Below are positions 54,834-63,642 of a DNA stretch of 64,000 nucleotides, one piece after another. The notes beneath the pieces were generated by a model, which saw nothing but the letters and a program-made list of their open reading frames with translations, was not told where the DNA came from and ran no database searches. Each line of letters starts with the position of its first letter. Position 1 is the stretch's first letter. Source of the stretch: Paenibacillus pinisoli (GTDB lineage Bacteria; Bacillota; Bacilli; Paenibacillales; Paenibacillaceae); the NCBI RefSeq assembly GCF_003605435.1, contig NZ_QXQB01000008.1:1-64000 (forward strand), read 5' to 3'. The translations under genes and the position numbers were made by a program.

Positions 54834-57203
54834 GTGAGCTTACGAATCAGGAAAGCGGTGGCATTAAGCGTTGCGGTTGCCATGCTGGCAGGTCTATGCG
54901 GCGTGCCTTACGCATCCGCGAATAATGCGGCCGCCAAAGCCGAAGCTGAACATTCAGCTTCTGGCAATACGGCTTCAAGCGATTCAGAGAGCAAGGACGG
55001 CGCGGCGGCAAAAGGGTCCATCAACAAGGCTCAGGCAGAAAAGCTTCTTAGACAATACATAAACATTCCGAGCGACTACAAGGTTCAGAGCTCGAGCAGC
55101 ACAACGGTGAAAAAGCAAAGGGGCTCAGTGCCCGTGTGGAGCATGGACTTCATTAAGACCGTGAATGGAAAGCGCCTTGGCACAATCTATGCATCCCTGG
55201 ATGCGAACAGCGGACAATTGCTCAGCTTCGAATCCTATAATGATCAGACGGGTGCCAAGCCTGTCTACCCGCTAAAGGTGAACCGCGATGCCGCGCAGAA
55301 GCTGGCTGCTAATTTCATCAGTGAAGTCGCAAAAGACTATGTCTCCCAAGTAAAGTTCAATTCTGAGGAAGGGGATAGTCTGCTGCCTCCATTGTCGGGA
55401 GAGGTTCGTCATGAGCTGCGTTATGACCGGATTGTGAACGGGATTCCATATCTCGACAATTCTATTCAGCTATCCATCGACAGCGAGGGACATGTGCTTC
55501 GGTTCAGGCTGGATTGGGATGATACGATCGTATTCCCTGCTTCGGTCAAGCCGATTACAGAGGGGGAGGCGGCCGCGAGCATACGCAAGCATGCTGTGCC
55601 GGAGCTGTTCTACTTTATCCCGCAATCGGGCCAGAAGAAAGAACCTGCCCTTTACTATGACGTACAGCCGGTTGTGATTCATGCGGAGACCGGGGAGCAG
55701 CTGCCTGGCAACGGATATGTGATGCGCAATCGCCAAGAAGCGTCGAAGGAGCCATTATCGGCTGAACCGCTCGCGAAGCCGCCTGTGCCCGGCTCGCTGA
55801 CGCAAACCGATGCGGAAGAGGCCGTCGTGAAGGCATTTGCGCTGCCGGAGGAATACAAGCTGCAGAATGCCAGCTTTAATGAATATACGGATGAGGCGGA
55901 TAAGACGGGCGCCAGATGGAGCCTGGAATGGGCTGCCATGAAAGACGGCAAGGAAAGCGGCTTCGCCTACGCAAGCGTAGATGGCCGCACGGGAGCAATA
56001 ACCGAATTCTATACGTATAAGAACGGCAAGCGCGGCGAAGCGGCGGAGGGCGGCATTACGCTTGGTCAAGCGGTTGAACGCGCTATCGGCGCGGTCAAGC
56101 AGCTGCTGCCGTGGCAGACGCATGAGATCTATCTCCAGAAACCAGCCGAAGACCAGTACAAGGACCGTAAGCCGGAAGAAATAGGTTCCTACTATATTAC
56201 ATTTGTGCGCAAGATTCATGGAGCAACGGTCATTTTCGATCATATCTCGGTCGGAATTAACGCTGTGACGGGCTCGGTGGAAAATTTCAGCGCCTACGTG
56301 TCTGATTATAAATATCCGGAGCAGGCGCCCGAAACGGTGGATCACAAGCTTGTGTTAGACCGTTTCATGGATTATTACAATATGAAGCTGACCTACCGGC
56401 TGTTCTCGGAATACAGCCTGAACGGCCAGCCTATTCCGGTAGAGAAGTATCAGACCCTGCTTGCGGCTGGCATAGCTAGCTCTGAGGAGATTTCGCAGCA
56501 ATCAAAAGTGGAGCTGGTCTATCAATTGACGCCAAAGCCTCGTCCCGAGAACGTCTTGCTTGATGCGGTTACCGGGGAGTGGCGCAGCAGCGAGACAGGC
56601 GATCCTGCCGGGCTCGAAATTCCGAAGGCGAGGGATGCGGAGGGCCATTGGGCGGAGGAGTCGCTGGGTCTAATGGTTGCCTATAAGGCTTTGGACCTAG
56701 TCGATGGCAAAGTGCGTCCGAATGAAGCGATCACCCGCGGCGAGCTGATTAAGATGCTGGTGCTGGCGAGAAGCGGAGGGCGCCAATACGGCTTTGACGC
56801 GTTCTCATTAGCCAGCACAGCATCCTTCAAGGATGTCCAGGCAGGCTCCGCTTACTTCGCGTATGTGGAAAGCGCATTGCAGCAAAATCTGATTGATGTC
56901 GGAGACGGCTCGTTCAATCCGAATGCCAAGGTATCCCGTGACGAGATGGCAGAGCTTATCGTCAGGGCGCTGGGCTACAATTCGCTGGCGAACAATGACC
57001 ATATCTTCAAAGCGAACTTCAAAGACGGCAAGGATATACAGAATACAGGCCAAGCTGCAATCGTAGTCGGCCTCCGCATCATGAGCTTGACGGACGGCAA
57101 GTTCCTGCCCAAGAAGCAGGTGACAAGAGCTGAGGCTTCCATCGCATTCTTCCGCTATCTGCAGAAGCGGGCCGAATTGCAGGAAGCGCCGCTTCGGATG
57201 TAA
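54834..57203 (+). CDS. Exported YcdB/YcdC-domain protein with SLH anchor
   Basis: 789 residues. Signal peptide 1-27 (cleavage after ASA). Two YcdB/YcdC (PepSY-like) units at about 55-290 and 310-510, each with a pattern of repeated strands (GTIYASLDANSGQLLSFESY; GFAYASVDGRTGAITEFYTY). Residues ~600-785 are three S-layer homology domains (GHWAEESLGLMVAYKAL, DVQAGSAYFAYVESALQQ, VTRAEASIAFFRYL), which bind pyruvylated wall polysaccharide. GTG start with AGGAGGAACGAGA upstream. A wall-attached protein of unknown function. Confidence 0.88.
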   Translation: MSLRIRKAVALSVAVAMLAGLCGVPYASANNAAAKAEAEHSASGNTASSDSESKDGAAAKGSINKAQAEKLLRQYINIPSDYKVQSSSSTTVKKQRGSVPVWSMDFIKTVNGKRLGTIYASLDANSGQLLSFESYNDQTGAKPVYPLKVNRDAAQKLAANFISEVAKDYVSQVKFNSEEGDSLLPPLSGEVRHELRYDRIVNGIPYLDNSIQLSIDSEGHVLRFRLDWDDTIVFPASVKPITEGEAAASIRKHAVPELFYFIPQSGQKKEPALYYDVQPVVIHAETGEQLPGNGYVMRNRQEASKEPLSAEPLAKPPVPGSLTQTDAEEAVVKAFALPEEYKLQNASFNEYTDEADKTGARWSLEWAAMKDGKESGFAYASVDGRTGAITEFYTYKNGKRGEAAEGGITLGQAVERAIGAVKQLLPWQTHEIYLQKPAEDQYKDRKPEEIGSYYITFVRKIHGATVIFDHISVGINAVTGSVENFSAYVSDYKYPEQAPETVDHKLVLDRFMDYYNMKLTYRLFSEYSLNGQPIPVEKYQTLLAAGIASSEEISQQSKVELVYQLTPKPRPENVLLDAVTGEWRSSETGDPAGLEIPKARDAEGHWAEESLGLMVAYKALDLVDGKVRPNEAITRGELIKMLVLARSGGRQYGFDAFSLASTASFKDVQAGSAYFAYVESALQQNLIDVGDGSFNPNAKVSRDEMAELIVRALGYNSLANNDHIFKANFKDGKDIQNTGQAAIVVGLRIMSLTDGKFLPKKQVTRAEASIAFFRYLQKRAELQEAPLRM

Positions 57204-57213
57204 GGATCATACC

Positions 57214-57253
57214 CAAAAGAGAAGGCGATTCGCATCTGCGGATCGCCTCTTTT
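57214..57253 (+). terminator. Terminator after the SLH protein gene
   Basis: Stem aaaagagaaggcgat/atcgcctctttt with a small bulge, T-rich end. Confidence 0.75.
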
Positions 57254-57260
57254 GACCAGG

Positions 57261-57345
57261 TGTAAATTTTCCCCCTATTTTAGAGAAATGTACCCCTAAA
57301 GTCCATAGGAATGTCCCCCCCGTAATTAGAGGAATGTCCCCCCGA
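57261..57345 (+). repeat. Degenerate tandem motif resembling an insertion-sequence end
   Basis: Starts with TGTAAATTTTCCCCC and repeats a GAAATGTMCCCC-type unit three times (57287, 57308, 57328), the last two as GGAATGTCCCCCC. IS21-family termini carry such multiple repeats beginning with TGT, so this may be a leftover IS end. No transposase is next to it. Confidence 0.3.
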
Positions 57346-57466
57346 AAACGCCCTCTGAGCCGTTGACGACCCAGTAGATATGTCCTAACATTTTGAGTGT
57401 AGGGCAAACGAATTCCGGTGAAATGATCCGGCTGAGGTCCTAATAACACTAAGGGGGATTTTCGAA

Positions 57467-58807
57467 GTGAAGAAATCGGCATTGACTATCGTAAGCTTGC
57501 TTCTCGTGATGACAATGTTCCTTGCTGCTTGCGGCGGCAATAAGAACAACACCAATGGCGGCGCAAGCAACACGCCTTCTAGCACGCCATCTGAATCGAC
57601 TGAGCCATCCAAAGCTCCAGACCCAGTTAACCTCCGTGTATTCTCCACATTCGGCGGCACTGACACAGCTCGCGAAGCTTTCCAAAAAGCGCTGGACGAG
57701 TTCACAGCTGCTAATCCGCATGTAAAAATCGAGAACGACACAATGTCCGCTAACGATGACGGTTTTAGAACAAAAGTAAATACAGACATGACAAGCGGCA
57801 ACGAGCCGGACCTTCTGTTCTACTTCATCGGCACTGACGCTTCAGAAATCATCAAGTCTGGTAAAGTTGTACCTCTTGACGAGGTTCTTGACGGCGACCC
57901 AGAGTGGAAAAACGGTTTCGCTCCAGCGGCTCTTGAGTTCGCTAAACACGAAGACGGCAAAACATACGCAATTCCTTTGACAGGTTTCTTCGAAGGTCTG
58001 CTTGTTAACAAAAAGATCTTCGCTGACAACAACATCGAGCTTCCAACTGATTGGGAGAAAATGAAAGCAGCTGTTTCCGGCCTGAAAGCTAAAGGCATCA
58101 TTCCTTTGTCCGGTCCATTCGACCAATCCCACTACCTGCTTGAGCACTTCATTCTGGCAGCAGCTGGTTCCGAGAGCCAAAACAAAGGTCTGAAAGAAGC
58201 TGTAGATCCAAACTGGGCAAAAGGCCTGGACGCTATGAAAGAACTGTATGACCTTGGCGCATTCCCAGAAGACGCTGCTACAATCGACCTTGGTATGGCA
58301 GCGAACTACTACTCCGAAGGCTTGGCTGCTATGGTCCTTGAAGGATCGTGGGCAATCGGCGGTCTGTCCGACGAGACAAAAGCTAACACAACTGTTCTTC
58401 CTTTCCCTGCTATCCCAGGCGGCGCAGGCACAGGCAAAGACGTTGTAGGCGGCTTCGGTACTGGTTTCTACGTATCCAAAGCAACTTATGACGACGCTGC
58501 TAAGAAAGAAGCTACAATCGCATTGCTGAAACACCTGACTTCCCCTGCAACAATCAAAAACATCGCTACAGCTAACGGCGGTACGCCAGCAGCTGCAGGC
58601 GTTGAGCCAGAAGGCATGGCACAAGCAGTTCTTGACGGATTCAAAATGGTATCGGAAGCTACTTCCGTTAACTCGCCAATTGACTCCAAAGTTACTCCAG
58701 AAACATTCTCCGAGCTTCGCGCTAACGTACAGCCTGTCGTAACAGGCAAGAAAACCGGTGCTGAAGCGATTGATGCGGCTAAGAAAATCGAGGACGCAGC
58801 GAAGTAA
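57467..58807 (+). CDS. Sugar ABC transporter solute-binding lipoprotein (second system)
   Basis: 446 residues, family 1 solute-binding protein. Lipobox LAAC, then a low-complexity Ser/Thr/Asn linker, and lobes with FIGTDASEIIKSGKVVPLDEVL and LEGSWAIGGLSDETKA. GTG start with AAGGGGG upstream. Codons are biased toward highly expressed choices (aac, gct, ttc, gac), unlike the permeases. First gene of the operon with the two permeases at 58925 and 59808; the ATPase must be encoded elsewhere. Confidence 0.92.
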   Translation: MKKSALTIVSLLLVMTMFLAACGGNKNNTNGGASNTPSSTPSESTEPSKAPDPVNLRVFSTFGGTDTAREAFQKALDEFTAANPHVKIENDTMSANDDGFRTKVNTDMTSGNEPDLLFYFIGTDASEIIKSGKVVPLDEVLDGDPEWKNGFAPAALEFAKHEDGKTYAIPLTGFFEGLLVNKKIFADNNIELPTDWEKMKAAVSGLKAKGIIPLSGPFDQSHYLLEHFILAAAGSESQNKGLKEAVDPNWAKGLDAMKELYDLGAFPEDAATIDLGMAANYYSEGLAAMVLEGSWAIGGLSDETKANTTVLPFPAIPGGAGTGKDVVGGFGTGFYVSKATYDDAAKKEATIALLKHLTSPATIKNIATANGGTPAAAGVEPEGMAQAVLDGFKMVSEATSVNSPIDSKVTPETFSELRANVQPVVTGKKTGAEAIDAAKKIEDAAK

Positions 58808-58839
58808 GAACGTTTCTAACGATTCATTCGCGCAAGGAA

Positions 58840-58885
58840 AAATGATAGCCGCCGCCCCTCTGATTCAAGGGCGGCGTCATCATTT
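58840..58885 (+). promoter_or_regulatory. Intercistronic hairpin between receptor and permease genes
   Basis: Stem aaatgat plus cgccgccc paired with gggcggcg plus atcattt. No T tract follows, so it probably stabilises the receptor mRNA and lowers permease expression, as in malE-malF. Confidence 0.6.
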
Positions 58886-58924
58886 CCGAGCCTTGCGGCA
58901 GAAAATAAACATCAAAGGTGATAA

Positions 58925-59785
58925 ATGATGAAGGGCGATCGCAAGTATATCGTGATGTTTCTGTTGCCGGCGGCAGCATTTATGTCAGTGTTCCTGTACT
59001 ATCCGTTCTTTAAGAGCTTGTTTCTGAGCTTCTTCAGAACAAAAGGGTTTACGACAAAAACGTATGTCGGCTTGGATAACTATGTCCGTATGTTCTCAGA
59101 CAATTTACTTGGCGCCGCCACCCTTCATACATTGGAATTAATGTTTTATGTAATCGTGTTCCAAGTGGGTATCGCGCTGATTCTGGCAGTTTTAGTCGAC
59201 AACATTACTTGGGGTAAAGGTTTTTTCAGAACGGTGTTTTTCTTCCCGGTCGTGATCTCGGGTACGGCAATCGCATTGCTTTTCGTATTGTTCTACAATT
59301 ACCAATTCGGATTGCTGAATACAATCCTGCAAAACCTCGGCTTCTCGAAAGTAAACTGGCTAAGCGAAAGCACGGCCCTCAAAGCGGTTGCGATTCCAAC
59401 CGTATGGCATTATGTAGGCTTCTATTTCGTACTTTTCCTTACCGCGATGACCAAGATTCCATCCGACTTTTACGAAGCGGCTAAGCTGGAAGGGATTACA
59501 GGCGTTAAGAAAACGTTCCTGCTGACCATTCCGCTTATTATGAGCGATATCAAAGTTGTTATTACGCTGGCGATTACGGGCACGCTCAAGGTGTTCGAAT
59601 TCATCTACGTATTGACTAGAGGCCAGAACGGAACCGAAGTGCTCGGTACGTACATGTACAAGAAAGCGATGGTTGACCTGAACTACGGTTATGGCTCAAC
59701 AATTGCCATCTACATTGTAGTGTTCGGCGTACTCTTGTCTCTGCTCGCCAACCGACTTCTGAAAAGAGATGAAATCACATACTAA
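58925..59785 (+). CDS. Sugar ABC transporter permease, MalF-type (second system)
   Basis: 286 residues, six membrane helices, EAA loop YEAAKLEGITGVKKTFLLTI at ~185-204. Starts with two Met codons; AAAGGTGATAA precedes. Part of the 57467-60680 operon. Confidence 0.93.
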   Translation: MMKGDRKYIVMFLLPAAAFMSVFLYYPFFKSLFLSFFRTKGFTTKTYVGLDNYVRMFSDNLLGAATLHTLELMFYVIVFQVGIALILAVLVDNITWGKGFFRTVFFFPVVISGTAIALLFVLFYNYQFGLLNTILQNLGFSKVNWLSESTALKAVAIPTVWHYVGFYFVLFLTAMTKIPSDFYEAAKLEGITGVKKTFLLTIPLIMSDIKVVITLAITGTLKVFEFIYVLTRGQNGTEVLGTYMYKKAMVDLNYGYGSTIAIYIVVFGVLLSLLANRLLKRDEITY

Positions 59786-59807
59786 GCTGGTTTAGGGGTG
59801 TACGTTT

Positions 59808-60680
59808 ATGCAGCAATTAGCAAGAGGAGAGCAAAAAGTATACAAACGGAAGAAAATCAATTTCAGCGTTGGGCAATTGATTTCCTACCTCGTGTTGTTC
59901 GCTTGGTCCCTGTCGACGATATACGCCATGTTCTGGATCGTGAACAACTCGTTCAAGGTATCCCGTGACGTTATGAACAGCTCGTTTAAAATCGCATTTG
60001 ATCCTGTAATGGTTAACTATACAAATGCATTCGACCGTATCAATATCGGCAAAGGCTACCTGAACAGCTTGATTATGTCCGGCGGCACGGTACTGCTGGT
60101 GCTTCTGTTCGGCGGCCTGGCGGCGTATGTACTCTCCCGGTTTAACTTCCGGGGCAGAAAAGCGCTGTTCTCGATCCTGTACGCAAGCCTGCTTATCCCG
60201 GCATTCGCAACAGTAGTTCCAGTCTACGAATTGCTGATCAAGACGCAATTGGTCAACACGTATTTCGGCTTGATGTTCCCTCAGACGGCGGGCAACTTGA
60301 CCTTCGCGATTCTTGTTCTGGCTGGCTACATGTCTACGATCCCGAAGGAGCTTGAGGAAGCGGCCTTTATTGATGGATGTAACCGATTTACGTTATTTAC
60401 CAAGATTTTATTGCCGATCTCGAGACCTGCATTTGCTTCCGCAGCGATTTTCGTCTTCCTGTGGTCGTATAATGACTTGTTCTCCGCGCTCATCTTTGTT
60501 AACAAAGAAGCAGTCCGTCCAATCGTATTGCTCCTGAGCGAGATCAGCTCCCAGTACGGTACGGATTTTGGTCTGATGGCTACTGCCGTTTCGTTGACCG
60601 TCGTTCCTGTTTTGATCGTATACCTGTTTATTTCGAAGTATATCGAGAAGGGCCTGACAGAAGGCGCGGTGAAGGGCTAA
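59808..60680 (+). CDS. Sugar ABC transporter permease, MalG-type (second system)
   Basis: 290 residues, six membrane helices, EAA loop EEAAFIDGCNRFTLFTKIL at ~184-202. ATG with GGGGTG upstream, 22 bp after the previous gene. Ends EGAVKG like other CUT1 permeases. Confidence 0.93.
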   Translation: MQQLARGEQKVYKRKKINFSVGQLISYLVLFAWSLSTIYAMFWIVNNSFKVSRDVMNSSFKIAFDPVMVNYTNAFDRINIGKGYLNSLIMSGGTVLLVLLFGGLAAYVLSRFNFRGRKALFSILYASLLIPAFATVVPVYELLIKTQLVNTYFGLMFPQTAGNLTFAILVLAGYMSTIPKELEEAAFIDGCNRFTLFTKILLPISRPAFASAAIFVFLWSYNDLFSALIFVNKEAVRPIVLLLSEISSQYGTDFGLMATAVSLTVVPVLIVYLFISKYIEKGLTEGAVKG

Positions 60681-60717
60681 TCCTTTCCTTGCCCTGTCTT
60701 ATAGGTGGGAGACTCTG

Positions 60718-60759
60718 CAGCCACGCAGTGGCCGGTATGAACCGGCTGCAGCGTGGCTG
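60718..60759 (+). terminator. Hairpin after the second ABC operon
   Basis: Stem cagccacgc/gcgtggctg with inner ccggt/accgg, not followed by a T run. Weak support as a terminator; may protect the 3' end. Confidence 0.45.
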
Positions 60760-60803
60760 TATGAGTTTACGGTACTGAATGAATGCCATTATCGTGTTCG
60801 GGG

Positions 60804-60947
60804 CTAGTCTGTCTTCTTATTGGCGGATGAGAAGTTGGTCACCGATTTAGCGTCCTCCACGTTATCGTTCACAAAAGCCATATCTTGATTTTTGGCTTTC
60901 ATCTTAGTGGTTCCTTTGTAATTGCCTTTATGGGATTGATTCTCCAT
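60804..60947 (-). CDS. Hypothetical small protein, 47 aa
   Basis: Reads MENQSHKGNYKGTTKMKAK at the start and ends SVTNFSSANKKTD. Hydrophilic, no hydrophobic core. It has an excellent ribosome binding site (caggaggtgaagaca before ATG), which is the main reason to call it real. Not recognised; the composition resembles small spore proteins. The 209 bp up to ychF (60948-61156) hold both promoters. Confidence 0.65.
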   Translation of the reverse strand: MENQSHKGNYKGTTKMKAKNQDMAFVNDNVEDAKSVTNFSSANKKTD

Positions 60948-61083
60948 TGTCTTCACCTCCTGCTGATCCATAGTATGGCCTGCAGGAGCAAGAGCATTCC
61001 TTGCTGCTTAGCTGTGGGATTGCTTAGGATGTGCCGGCCAGCGCGCTAATGCCGCAGAATGCGGTATGGATTGGCCGTAGCCC

Positions 61084-61112
61084 TTTCAAAGTGGAAGGCG
61101 CTAAGGTATAAT
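61084..61112 (+). promoter_or_regulatory. Promoter of ychF
   Basis: TTTCAA (61084-61089), 17-bp spacer, TATAAT (61107-61112); the -35 box is a weak match. Confidence 0.5.
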
Positions 61113-61156
61113 TACGGAAGTTGTTTACTTTTCGGATAATAAGGAGTGTCTCATAC

Positions 61157-62257
61157 ATGGCTTTGAAAGCTGGGATTGTAGGTCTGCCGAACGTGGGCAA
61201 GTCGACCTTGTTTAATGCGATTACGCAAGCGGGAGCGGAGTCTGCGAACTACCCGTTCTGTACGATTGATCCTAACGTAGGGGTAGTAGAGGTGCCGGAT
61301 GAGCGTCTGGACAAGCTTGTGGAGCTGGTTGTTCCGAAGAGCATCGTGCCAACGGCATTCGAGTTTGTGGATATTGCCGGACTTGTTGCAGGCGCGAGCA
61401 AAGGCGAAGGACTCGGCAACAAATTCCTTGCCCATATTCGCGAAGTTGACGCAATCGTGCATGTGGTGCGCTGCTTCCAGGATGAGAACATTACGCATGT
61501 CGCGGGCAAAGTAGATCCGATCAGCGACATTACGACAATTAACCTGGAGCTGATTCTCGCTGACCTGGATACGGTGGAGAAACGGATCGAGCGCGCGCGT
61601 AAAAACTTGAAGGGCGGCGACAAGAAAGTCGCTCAGGAAGTGGAAGTGCTGGAGCGTTTGAAGGAATCGCTATTCAATGACAAGCCTGCCCGCAGCCTGG
61701 AGCTGACAGACGATGAGAAGGTGCTTGTTCGTGATCTTCATCTGCTTACGATGAAGCCGGTGCTGTATGCGACGAATGTCAGCGAAGCAGAGGCAGGCGG
61801 TACTGACGACAACGAATACGTACAAATCGTGCGTAAGTTCGCTGCTGAGGAAGGTGCGGAAGTGGTGCCAATCAGCGCGAAGGTGGAATCCGAGATTGCC
61901 GAGCTTGAAGGCGAGGACAAGGAGATGTTCCTGCAAGAGCTGGGCATGGCGGAATCTGGCCTTAACCGGTTGATTCGCGCAGCCTACAAGCTGCTTGGCC
62001 TATACACGTACTTCACAGCAGGCGTACAGGAAGTCCGCGCATGGACGATTCGCCAAGGCACGAAAGCGCCTCAAGCGGCAGGCGTGATTCATACCGACTT
62101 CGAGCGCGGCTTTATCCGTGCAGAGGTCGTGTCGTTCGATGATTTGGCCGCGGCAGGTTCCATGGGCGTGGCTCGCGAGCGAGGACAGCTCCGTCTGGAA
62201 GGCAAGGAATATGTGGTGCGCGACGGAGACGTTATGCACTTCCGCTTCAATGTATAA
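61157..62257 (+). CDS. ychF: Ribosome-binding ATPase YchF
   Basis: 366 residues of the Obg-related family that prefers ATP. G1 [13 protein letters not shown]3 [14 protein letters not shown], the altered G4 NVSEAE in place of NKxD (typical of YchF), and a C-terminal TGS domain ([19 protein letters not shown]). ATG at 61157 with AAGGAG upstream. No clear terminator follows; IS remnants begin ~50 bp downstream. Confidence 0.96.
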   Translation: MALKAGIVGLPNVGKSTLFNAITQAGAESANYPFCTIDPNVGVVEVPDERLDKLVELVVPKSIVPTAFEFVDIAGLVAGASKGEGLGNKFLAHIREVDAIVHVVRCFQDENITHVAGKVDPISDITTINLELILADLDTVEKRIERARKNLKGGDKKVAQEVEVLERLKESLFNDKPARSLELTDDEKVLVRDLHLLTMKPVLYATNVSEAEAGGTDDNEYVQIVRKFAAEEGAEVVPISAKVESEIAELEGEDKEMFLQELGMAESGLNRLIRAAYKLLGLYTYFTAGVQEVRAWTIRQGTKAPQAAGVIHTDFERGFIRAEVVSFDDLAAAGSMGVARERGQLRLEGKEYVVRDGDVMHFRFNV

Positions 62258-62305
62258 GGGATAGCTAATCAATGTCAACAGGTTAAGACTTATCAATGTA
62301 AAAAG

Positions 62306-63140
62306 TCAACAATTCACCTTGTGATTATGATGGAATTTGGATTTTCCGGGTGAAGGATTTCTAGGAATCGAGCGCCCCAATCGCTTAGGTACGACAGATC
62401 GGGTGATTTCATCAATGATACTCTGAATCATAGCGGTACTTGTGTCAGGATCTTCCTGAACAACAGCTGGAAGAAACCGGTCTTTAAAAATACCGATCAA
62501 CTCATTCCGACTGGTTTGGTAGTCATATCGGTTCTCTTTATCTTTACGTGCTTCGTCGATTTCGACTTGCGCATCATAAGTCGTAATCGCAACCGTATTG
62601 GCCAGATAAAGCGTCGCATAAAAGTCCTGTTGGATCCCTTCAACCGTACGTGAAGTGAAATTTTCCATCTGCAGTTTATTCTTAACCAGATCGTATTTGG
62701 TTTTCACGGGCCAGCGCAAAAAATAGAGCTTTTTGACGCCTGGATTCCCATGCGCTTTTCGGTGAGTTGCGTGATGAGCGTTTCGGTTTCGCCGCTATCC
62801 AGCTTGAATTTGACCACACGTATGCGTTTGCCGTTCTGTTCTAGCTATACGATGCCATCTGGACGGGGTTGCGCATCAATGGCCAAGTTGAACTTTTCTC
62901 GGACTCGCATGACGAATTGACGCCCGTTTTGAACAAGCAAATCGATCAATTCGAACGAAGCATAGCCACGATCACACACGAACAATTGCTTCTCGTGATT
63001 ATCCAGTGCTTTGCAGTTTTCCAGATGTCGATTAGCTAAGGTACTCTTGTCGGTCGATAAGGGAGCCAGAAGCGCATCCATCACGATGTCGTTGAGGACA
63101 TCATAAGCGATGGAACCTTGTGCGATTGCGAAGAGGCGTG
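62306..63140 (-). pseudogene. Broken IS4-family transposase
   Basis: Two fragments on the minus strand: 62306-62719 (C-terminal end, RWPVKTKYDLVKNKLQMENF and TLYLANTVA, the YREK-region segment) and 62845-63140 (middle of the DDE domain, GSIAYDVLNDIVMD and LFVCDRGYASFELIDLL). Between them the continuing protein reads through a TAG stop near 62847 and a frameshift near 62740. The N-terminal part is missing; the 63140-63201 portion reads into unrelated DNA. Not functional. Confidence 0.8.
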
Positions 63141-63144
63141 CCTT

Positions 63145-63480
63145 CTCGTTCCACCAAAATAGCCGCAATTCCAGAAAACCGCCATCTTCAGATGGATACA
63201 AGAAACCTCAACCGAAAAGTCTGCGTGAAAAAGGAAATCGCGCTCCCGGTGGGCAAGTCGGCCACACCACAAAGGACAAACGCCTCAAATTCTCCACGAC
63301 CCCGGATAAGGTCGTGGAGAATTTGAGGCGTTTGTTCATGCGGTTACAGTTTGGAAAATAAACCTGCACTTCATCACAAAAAACGTCAAGTGCACGATTT
63401 GCCGCCCAATAATCTGGAAGTAACGGAGCATAAATCCGAAGTGAAGCGTTGCCCCTGTTGCGAACACGTCGTAAAAGGAA
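63145..63480 (+). pseudogene. Broken IS66-family transposase fragment
   Basis: Plus strand: HQNSRNSRKPPSSDGYKKP then RAPGGQVGHTTKD, the IS66 TnpC N-terminal region, and after an insertion VHDLPPNNLEVTEHK, VKRCPCCEHVVKGKAP (the zinc-finger segment). A 76-bp insert between 63316 and 63390, containing half of a palindrome, splits it. The match ends near 63480. Only a fragment of a ~500-residue transposase remains. Confidence 0.75.
63276..63335. repeat. 26-bp perfect inverted repeat inside the IS66 fragment
   Basis: Left arm 63276-63301 (acaaacgcctcaaattctcc and on) and right arm 63310-63335 are perfect complements with an 8-nt loop (ccggataa). The left arm is native IS66 sequence; most of the right arm lies in the inserted segment, so it is a fold-back copy. 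Confidence 0.9.
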
Positions 63481-63582
63481 AAGCTCCCAGCAGATATATA
63501 TGGTTACAGACTACGTGCTGCCGAGATTTACTTGAGGTTACTTAAGGTAATAAAAAAATTCCATAAATTATATAAAATGATC

Positions 63583-63611
63583 TTGACTTTAATAAATTTA
63601 ATATATATGCT
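63583..63611 (+). promoter_or_regulatory. Possible promoter of the AT-rich gene
   Basis: TTGACT (63583-63588), 17-bp spacer, TATGCT (63606-63611), 32 bp before the start codon, in strongly AT-rich sequence. Confidence 0.45.
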
Positions 63612-63642
63612 AAAATTAACATGATATAGGAGGTTATTGATT

